The notes beneath the pieces were generated by a model that saw only the letters and a list, made by a program, of their open reading frames with translations, was not told the origin of the DNA and made no database searches. DNA of 64,000 bases from positions 1 to 64,000 of the forward strand of contig NZ_CAKPYE010000011.1 of the NCBI RefSeq assembly GCF_934202705.1, in the 5' to 3' direction. The stretch comes from an uncultured Limosilactobacillus sp. Its GTDB lineage: Bacteria; Bacillota; Bacilli; Lactobacillales; Lactobacillaceae. Position numbers and translations under genes: made by a program. Shown piece after piece: positions 58,676 to 64,000 of this stretch (positions are counted from its first letter, which is position 1; the number at the start of each line of letters is the position of its first letter).

Positions 58676-59887
58676 ATGCAAATTAAACAATTACCATCAT
58701 TATTCGAACCAGCACGTCCAGTTTTACGTAAAATTGAGCAAGCAGGTTTTGAGGCCTACTTTGTTGGGGGAAGCGTCCGTGACACGATCTTGGGCGATGA
58801 AATTCATGATATTGATATTGCCACCTCTGCTTACCCTAGTGAAATTAAGGCCATTTTTAAAAGAACCGTCGACACCGGAATCCAACATGGTACGGTGATG
58901 ATTCTTGACCATGGAACTGGCTATGAGACAACCACGTTTCGAACTGAGAGCGGTTATCAAGATTTTCGTCGGCCTGATCATGTCACCTTTGTCAGATCGT
59001 TAAAAGATGATTTAAAACGACGTGATTTTACCATTAATGCTTTAGCAATGAAGGAAGACGGCACCGTGATTGATCTTTTTGACGGAATCACGGATTTAAA
59101 AAGACATTTAATTCGCGCAGTAGGTAACCCTGAAGAAAGGTTCCATGAAGATGCATTGCGAATGATGCGGGCGGTTCGCTTTGCCGCTAAATTAAATTTT
59201 TCCATCGATTCGGCAACATTGCAAGGAATTCAAAATCATGGTGAACTATTGAAGAAGATTGCAATTGAACGGATTGAGGTTGAATTCACGAAGCTGCTGC
59301 TTGGATTAAATCCACAACGTGGCTTGGAATACTTTTTAACGACTAATTTATATCAATATTGTCCATTACTAAAGACACATTTTCAGGAGCTAAAAGATTT
59401 TAGTCAACATGATGATTGGTCGCTAATTACTAATGACTTTGCTGCTTGGTTAGGATTGCTATATGCTTTGCAGATTTTTAAACCATTAGCAATCAAAAAG
59501 TTTATGAAAGCTTGGAAGCTGTCTAATAGTTTAATTAGTGAAGTTCAGCGAGCCATGATGGTTCTTTTGGCAGTCCAAAACCAGCAAGTTAATTCAATGA
59601 TATTGTTCAAAGCTGGGCAATCAGCAGTGACGGTGGCGAGTCAGATTGCTGATTTTAATCGACTGCCCCATCAAGATTTACAAAAAATGTATAAACAACT
59701 ACCAATTAAGAAGCCTCACGAGTTAGCAATTGATGGTGATATGCTAATTCGTAATACAGATATTCAACCGGGACCGTTGCTTGGTAAAGTCATTCATCAA
59801 TTATTAGTGTTAGTTGTACAAGGCGAGATTAATAATGATCCAAATCAACTACTTCAAGTAGCACAGGATTTATTGAAGAAAGGGTAA
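58676..59887 (+). CDS. cca: CCA tRNA nucleotidyltransferase
   Basis: Adds or repairs the 3' CCA end of tRNAs. Class II nucleotidyltransferase: VGGSVRDTILGDEIHDIDIA (catalytic DxD), TFRTESGYQDFRRPDHV and RRDFTINALAM motifs lie in the first 170 residues, followed by helical body and tail. 403 aa. The frame opens 14 codons earlier, but GAAGAGTGATAAA precedes the ATG at 58676 and the earlier codons are not conserved-looking. Confidence 0.94.
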   Translation: MQIKQLPSLFEPARPVLRKIEQAGFEAYFVGGSVRDTILGDEIHDIDIATSAYPSEIKAIFKRTVDTGIQHGTVMILDHGTGYETTTFRTESGYQDFRRPDHVTFVRSLKDDLKRRDFTINALAMKEDGTVIDLFDGITDLKRHLIRAVGNPEERFHEDALRMMRAVRFAAKLNFSIDSATLQGIQNHGELLKKIAIERIEVEFTKLLLGLNPQRGLEYFLTTNLYQYCPLLKTHFQELKDFSQHDDWSLITNDFAAWLGLLYALQIFKPLAIKKFMKAWKLSNSLISEVQRAMMVLLAVQNQQVNSMILFKAGQSAVTVASQIADFNRLPHQDLQKMYKQLPIKKPHELAIDGDMLIRNTDIQPGPLLGKVIHQLLVLVVQGEINNDPNQLLQVAQDLLKKG

Positions 59888-59892
59888 ATGGA

Positions 59893-61791
59893 ATGCAAAC
59901 GTTACGCGCAGATAACTTAACGAGTACTTATGGTGAGAAGACATTATTTGATCAAATCTCACTAATGATCAACGAGGGTGATCGGATCGGTCTGATCGGC
60001 ACGAACGGGAGCGGTAAAACTAGTCTATTAAATGTTATCGCTGGAGTGACGAGTGCTGATGCGGGTGAAATTACCAAACCAAACGATTATACAATTGGTT
60101 ATTTACAGCAAAAACCAGCTTTAGATCCGAATAAAACGGTGATGGAGGCCATTTTTGCCGGAAACCAACGGATTTTTAGTACGATTCGTCAATATGAAGA
60201 AGCCCTTGATCGTTATAGTCAGCATCCTGATAATCCTCAAGCAATTGATCATTTCACCAAGATGCAGGGCAAGATGGATCAAGAGGATCTTTGGGAAGCA
60301 GAAAGTCAAGTTAAGACGATTTTGACCCAATTAAAACTGACTGATCTACATCAGCCAATTAAGCAATTATCTGGTGGCCAGCAAAAGAGGGTTGGTTTAG
60401 CGCAAATTTTAATTCAACATCCAGATCTTTTAATGCTAGATGAACCAACGAACCAGCTTGATATCCCTTCAATTGTCTGGCTTCAAGATTTTTTGGCAAG
60501 TTACAAGGGGGCGGTCTTAGTCGTCACCCATGATCGGTATTTTCTTGATCAGGTAACTAATCATATTTGGGAATTATCGTTTGGTAAGTTGTATCATTAC
60601 GATGGTAATTATAAAGCTTTTGTTCAGCAAAAGGCGGAACGGGTTGAATTGGCCGCAGAAAGCGAAAGAAAACGGCAATCTTTGTATAAAAAAGAACTAG
60701 CTTGGATGCGTCATGGTGCTAAAGCAAGGAGCACGAAGCAAAAGGGCCGGATTAATCGTTTTAATCAGTTGAAGGCCTCTATTGGTAATCTGCAGGAGGA
60801 TCAAGATGTGCAGATTAGTCTTGGTTCACAACGGTTAGGTAAGGACGTGATCAAAATAGATCATGCCAACCTTAAATTCGATCATCATCAAATCCTAAAG
60901 GACTTTAACTGGTTAGTTCAACCTGACGCACGGATCGGTATTTCTGGAGCGAATGGAGCTGGAAAATCGACATTATTAAATGTTATTGCTGGCCAACAAC
61001 AATTGGATAGTGGTGTGATTAACATTGGAGAAACGGTTAAACTTGGCTACTATACACAGCAAACAGAACCAATTAATGAAGACCAACGGGTAATTAACTA
61101 TCTTTCGGAAGTTGCTGATTCTGTCAAAAATGCTGCTGGTGAACGGATTAGCGTAACAAATTTGTTGGAAGAATTCCTGTTTCCACGGTTTATGCATGGA
61201 ACACTAATTCGTAAATTATCTGGTGGTGAACAGCGTCGACTTTATCTATTAAAAATCTTGATGCAACAGCCGAATGTTTTGCTTCTGGATGAACCTACTA
61301 ACGACCTTGATATTTCTACTTTAACAGTTTTGGAAAATTATCTGGATGATTTTGCGGGAACTGTAATTACTGTATCACATGATCGTTACTTCTTGGATCG
61401 AGTAGCAGACCAGCTATTGATCTTTAAAGGAGATGGTGTCATCGACAGATATACGGGTCGCTTTACTGATTATTTAGCAAAACAGACAGCTTCACTACAT
61501 AAAGCAACATCGAAAAAGTCACCTACGAAACAGACCAATCATTCGGAACCAGCTAGTCAACAATCAAAGAAGAAAACAAAACTAACTTATGCCGAAAAAT
61601 TAGAATGGGATCGGATTGATGATGACTTGGATAAGCTCGATCATCAACAACAAATGATTGAAAATGAAATGAATGAGAGTGGTGATAACTATGAAAAATT
61701 AGCGAAATTACAAAAACAATTGAATGATATTCAAAAACAGATTGATGATAAAACTGCACGTTGGGAATACCTAAGCAACTACGTAGAATAA
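59893..61791 (+). CDS. ABC-F family ATPase (Uup-like)
   Basis: A soluble ABC-F protein with two ATPase halves: Walker A GTNGSGKTS and GANGAGKST, signatures LSGGQQKR and LSGGEQRR, a linker at about 235-310, and a C-terminal coiled coil (last 80 residues, KLTYAEKLEWDRIDDDLDKL...). The C-terminal coiled coil is typical of Uup, which acts on ribosomes or DNA structures. 632 aa. It starts five bases after cca. No resistance role can be inferred. Confidence 0.9.
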   Translation: MQTLRADNLTSTYGEKTLFDQISLMINEGDRIGLIGTNGSGKTSLLNVIAGVTSADAGEITKPNDYTIGYLQQKPALDPNKTVMEAIFAGNQRIFSTIRQYEEALDRYSQHPDNPQAIDHFTKMQGKMDQEDLWEAESQVKTILTQLKLTDLHQPIKQLSGGQQKRVGLAQILIQHPDLLMLDEPTNQLDIPSIVWLQDFLASYKGAVLVVTHDRYFLDQVTNHIWELSFGKLYHYDGNYKAFVQQKAERVELAAESERKRQSLYKKELAWMRHGAKARSTKQKGRINRFNQLKASIGNLQEDQDVQISLGSQRLGKDVIKIDHANLKFDHHQILKDFNWLVQPDARIGISGANGAGKSTLLNVIAGQQQLDSGVINIGETVKLGYYTQQTEPINEDQRVINYLSEVADSVKNAAGERISVTNLLEEFLFPRFMHGTLIRKLSGGEQRRLYLLKILMQQPNVLLLDEPTNDLDISTLTVLENYLDDFAGTVITVSHDRYFLDRVADQLLIFKGDGVIDRYTGRFTDYLAKQTASLHKATSKKSPTKQTNHSEPASQQSKKKTKLTYAEKLEWDRIDDDLDKLDHQQQMIENEMNESGDNYEKLAKLQKQLNDIQKQIDDKTARWEYLSNYVE

Positions 61792-61802
61792 GGGGTAATA
61801 AC

Positions 61803-62765
61803 ATGGTAATTAATGAAAACGAACAACAATACCTCGATTTAGCACGCTATGTGTTAGAGAACGGCCATTTGAAAGGCGATCGAACGGGGACAGGCACTCA
61901 TTCCATTTTTGGGTATCAAATGCGCTTTAACTTGCAAAAGGGTTTTCCAATTTTAACGACGAAAAAAGTCGCATTTGGGTTAATTAAAAGTGAATTACTA
62001 TGGTTTTTACGTGGTGATACTAATATTCGTTTTTTATTACAGCACCATAATCATATTTGGGATGAATGGGCTTTTAAAAAGTGGGTTACTAGTGATGAAT
62101 ATCGCGGCCCCGATATGACCGATTTTGGTCATCGGTGGTTATCAGATCCCACTTTTAAAGAACAATACTTGGCAGAGAAAAAAGCGTTTTGCCAGCAGAT
62201 ATTAAATAATGACAAGTTTGCTAAGAAGTATGGCGATTTAGGGCTAGTTTACGGTAGTCAGTGGCGAAAGTGGCGAACATCTCGTGGCGATACGATCGAT
62301 CAAATTCAAAATGTCATTAATGAAATTAAACGGAATCCGAACTCACGTCGTTTAATTGTTTCTGCATGGAAACCAGAAGATGTCCCATCAATGGCATTGC
62401 CACCATGTCACACGATGTTTCAGTTTTATGTTAATGATGGTAAATTAAGCTGTCAGTTATACCAACGATCAGCCGATATTTTTCTCGGGGTACCGTTTAA
62501 CATCGCCAGTTACGCATTACTGACTCACCTGATCGCACGAGAATGTGATCTTGAGGTTGGCTCCTTTGTACATACTTTAGGAGATGCACATATTTATAAC
62601 AACCATATTGAACAAGTTAAAGAACAACTAATGCGTCAGGTACACCCGGCACCGAAATTAGTTTTGTCAAACGGGACGAAGAAACTTGATCAATATACAG
62701 TGGATGACATTCAACTACAAGATTATGAGCATGAGCCGGCAATTAAAGCCCCAGTGGCAGTTTAG
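61803..62765 (+). CDS. thyA: Thymidylate synthase
   Basis: Methylates dUMP to dTMP using methylenetetrahydrofolate. GDRTGTGTHSIFG at the start, the nucleophile Cys in ALPPCHTMFQFYV and the YQRSADIFLGVPFNIASY stretch are conserved. At 320 aa it has the long insert (about 85-135) typical of lactobacilli. The ATG at 61803 follows AAGGGGTAATAAC; the upstream open frame lies inside the ABC-F gene. dfrA follows, allowing dihydrofolate recycling. Confidence 0.96.
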   Translation: MVINENEQQYLDLARYVLENGHLKGDRTGTGTHSIFGYQMRFNLQKGFPILTTKKVAFGLIKSELLWFLRGDTNIRFLLQHHNHIWDEWAFKKWVTSDEYRGPDMTDFGHRWLSDPTFKEQYLAEKKAFCQQILNNDKFAKKYGDLGLVYGSQWRKWRTSRGDTIDQIQNVINEIKRNPNSRRLIVSAWKPEDVPSMALPPCHTMFQFYVNDGKLSCQLYQRSADIFLGVPFNIASYALLTHLIARECDLEVGSFVHTLGDAHIYNNHIEQVKEQLMRQVHPAPKLVLSNGTKKLDQYTVDDIQLQDYEHEPAIKAPVAV

Positions 62766-62776
62766 TGAGGTTAAAG

Positions 62777-63301
62777 ATGAAAATATCATTTGTTTGGGCA
62801 GAAGACGAAGCCGGATGGATTGGTAAAAACGGGCAATTGCCATGGCATTTACCAGAAGATTTACGACATTTTAAAGCTGTCACCGCTCATCATCCAATCA
62901 TTATGGGAGCCAAGACATTTGCGTCAATTGGGCAACCACTACCACATCGTGATAACATTGTGGTTTCGCATCATTCGATTGATGATCAGCGCGTGATTAC
63001 TGTAGCTTCGATTAATGAGTTAATGGTATTGATTGAGCAGCAATATGCAAATGAAGATGAGGTTTGCATTATTGGTGGTGCTGGTCTATTTGCACAAACA
63101 ATCAACTGTGTCAGTGTGTTGCACCGAACGATTGTAGTTGGTGATCATCATGGCGATGTCAGGATGATTCCAATTAATTACCAGCAGTGGCATTTAAACA
63201 AAAAAACGACAGTCCGGAATTCAAAGACTGCCGCAATCAGTTGTTATTTTGAAGAGTGGCGATTAGACGAAAAAGAGGACCGCAAAATAGATAAATGCTG
63301 A
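62777..63301 (+). CDS. dfrA: Dihydrofolate reductase
   Basis: Reduces dihydrofolate (product of ThyA) to tetrahydrofolate with NADPH. WIGKNGQLPWHLPEDLRHFK carries the catalytic acid; IIMGAKTFASIG and IIGGAGLF are NADPH-binding. 174 aa; its last 13 codons overlap the end of the convergent hemolysin-III gene. GAGG lies six bases before the ATG at 62777. An in-frame GTG at 62765 overlaps the thyA stop but is poorly placed. Confidence 0.95.
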   Translation: MKISFVWAEDEAGWIGKNGQLPWHLPEDLRHFKAVTAHHPIIMGAKTFASIGQPLPHRDNIVVSHHSIDDQRVITVASINELMVLIEQQYANEDEVCIIGGAGLFAQTINCVSVLHRTIVVGDHHGDVRMIPINYQQWHLNKKTTVRNSKTAAISCYFEEWRLDEKEDRKIDKC

Positions 63302-63901
63302 ACCAGCTAAGACAAAGAAATGCCAAACTAAATGTGCCGTCTTGCGGGGGAAACTGTAAATAATGGCCCCGATAGTGTAGGTAAGTCCCCCGGCTAGCAA
63401 TAACGAAAAACCGATTGTATCTAAGTGGTGCCAAAGTGGCCAGAATGCAACAATGCACAGCCATCCCATAATCACATAGATTAAAGTAGACCAATTGCTT
63501 TTGTGCTTTAGCCAAATACTTTTGTAAATGATTCCTAAAATCGCCATTCCCCATTCCACACCAAATAATGTCCAGCCTAACCATCCACGAATGGCGACCA
63601 AACAAAATGGAGTGTAGCTGGCGGCGATGAGTACATAAATAAAGCAGTGGTCAAGACGCTGAAACACAACTTTGGCTCGTGTATAAATTAAACTGTGAAA
63701 AAGAGTGGAGCTTAAATAAAAGAAAACCATTACACTACCTAGAATAGTGAATGTAACAATTCTAGTTGCACCACCCCGATGCACTGCCATGATGATCAGG
63801 AAAACCAGTCCTGCAATCGAGAGTAAGGTCCCGATTCCATGCGAAATGGCATTCATAATTTCGATTGGTAGGTCAGTGTATACACGTTGTTCCTTGTTCA
63901 T
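63263..63901 (-). CDS. trhA: Hemolysin III/TrhA-family membrane protein (PAQR)
   Basis: Seven-pass membrane protein of the YqfA/hemolysin III branch of the PAQR superfamily; these are linked to membrane-fluidity control more firmly than to haemolysis. The metal-site motifs are NAISHGIGT near the N-terminus, STLFHSLIY, and a late HLVWHFFVLAG. 212 aa. The ATG at 63901 has AAGGGAG nine bases upstream; the frame opens 13 codons earlier without a ribosome site. Its 3' end overlaps dfrA on the other strand. Confidence 0.9.
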   Translation of the reverse strand: MNKEQRVYTDLPIEIMNAISHGIGTLLSIAGLVFLIIMAVHRGGATRIVTFTILGSVMVFFYLSSTLFHSLIYTRAKVVFQRLDHCFIYVLIAASYTPFCLVAIRGWLGWTLFGVEWGMAILGIIYKSIWLKHKSNWSTLIYVIMGWLCIVAFWPLWHHLDTIGFSLLLAGGLTYTIGAIIYSFPRKTAHLVWHFFVLAGSAFIYFAVLFFV

Positions 63902-63980
63902 TAAATTTGACTCCCTTTTATTCATAAGGCAAATATGCAATGTTATGTATCTTTTGGTATACTATTTAAGTGCGTAGGAG

Positions 63981-64000
63981 ATGAATTCGAGACCAGAAGA
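63981..64000 (+). CDS. Possible start of a gene cut by the window end
   Basis: An extended -10 (TGGTATACT, TATACT at 63958-63963) is followed by TAGGAG and then ATGAATTCG at 63981. SD-to-ATG spacing is nearly zero, so the true start may differ. Too little sequence remains to identify a product. Confidence 0.2.

Overview
This window is a gene-dense stretch of a low-GC Firmicutes chromosome, most likely an obligately heterofermentative lactobacillus near Limosilactobacillus (L. reuteri/fermentum group). Protein content, Shine-Dalgarno (SD)-led starts and gene order (rel-dtd, phoH-ybeY-dgkA-era-recO-glyQS-dnaG-rpoD, xerD-ribT-scpAB-rluB, cmk-rpsA-der-hup-TPR) all fit. The direct dnaE-pyk junction with no pfkA between them fits a phosphoketolase fermenter. 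The species cannot be fixed from the sequence alone. I see no tRNA, rRNA, insertion sequence, prophage or CRISPR array; this is core chromosome.

Layout. 0-3.5 kb: a truncated gene end, small hypothetical genes, mscL and L-lactate dehydrogenase. 3.5-8.3 kb: prmA, rsmE, a membrane protein, the bifunctional (p)ppGpp enzyme and dtd. 8.3-11.6 kb: an amino-acid ABC transporter whose binding protein resembles cysteine-binding CjaA, preceded by a 35-codon leader ORF with clustered Cys codons and a strong intrinsic terminator. 11.6-13.3 kb (minus strand): a fructosamine-kinase-like protein and a cell-wall amidase. 13.4-16.7 kb: T-box-controlled hisS-aspS. 16.8-27.7 kb: rpsU, yqeY, phoH-ybeY-dgkA-era-recO, T-box-controlled glyQS, dnaG and rpoD.

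27.7-36.7 kb: a divergent lysine/diaminopimelate locus. lysC-dapF lie on the minus strand; lysA-dapH-dapL-dapA-dapB-patA lie on the plus strand behind a lysine riboswitch. Together they encode the acetyl branch from aspartate to lysine, except aspartate-semialdehyde dehydrogenase, which is not in the window. 36.7-45 kb: trmK, a Nif3-family gene, pepT, a DUF2929 gene, dnaE and pyk. 45-50 kb: cvfB, xerD, ribT, scpA, scpB, rluB, then an FMN riboswitch and ribU. 50-64 kb: ypbB-recQ, a LysM protein, cmk, rpsA, der, hup, a TPR protein, cca, an ABC-F ATPase, thyA, dfrA and a convergent hemolysin-III-family gene.

The most interesting signals are regulatory. (1) The leader ORF before the cysteine-type transporter looks like a translation-coupled cysteine attenuator. 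(2) The hisS-aspS T-box carries the overlapping triplets GAC (Asp) and CAC (His) at its specifier position, matching the two synthetases it controls. (3) Up to three genes (3151, 13323, 47188) have an SD sequence placed for an AUU start codon rather than for the nearest ATG/GTG/TTG. All are sequence-based inferences.
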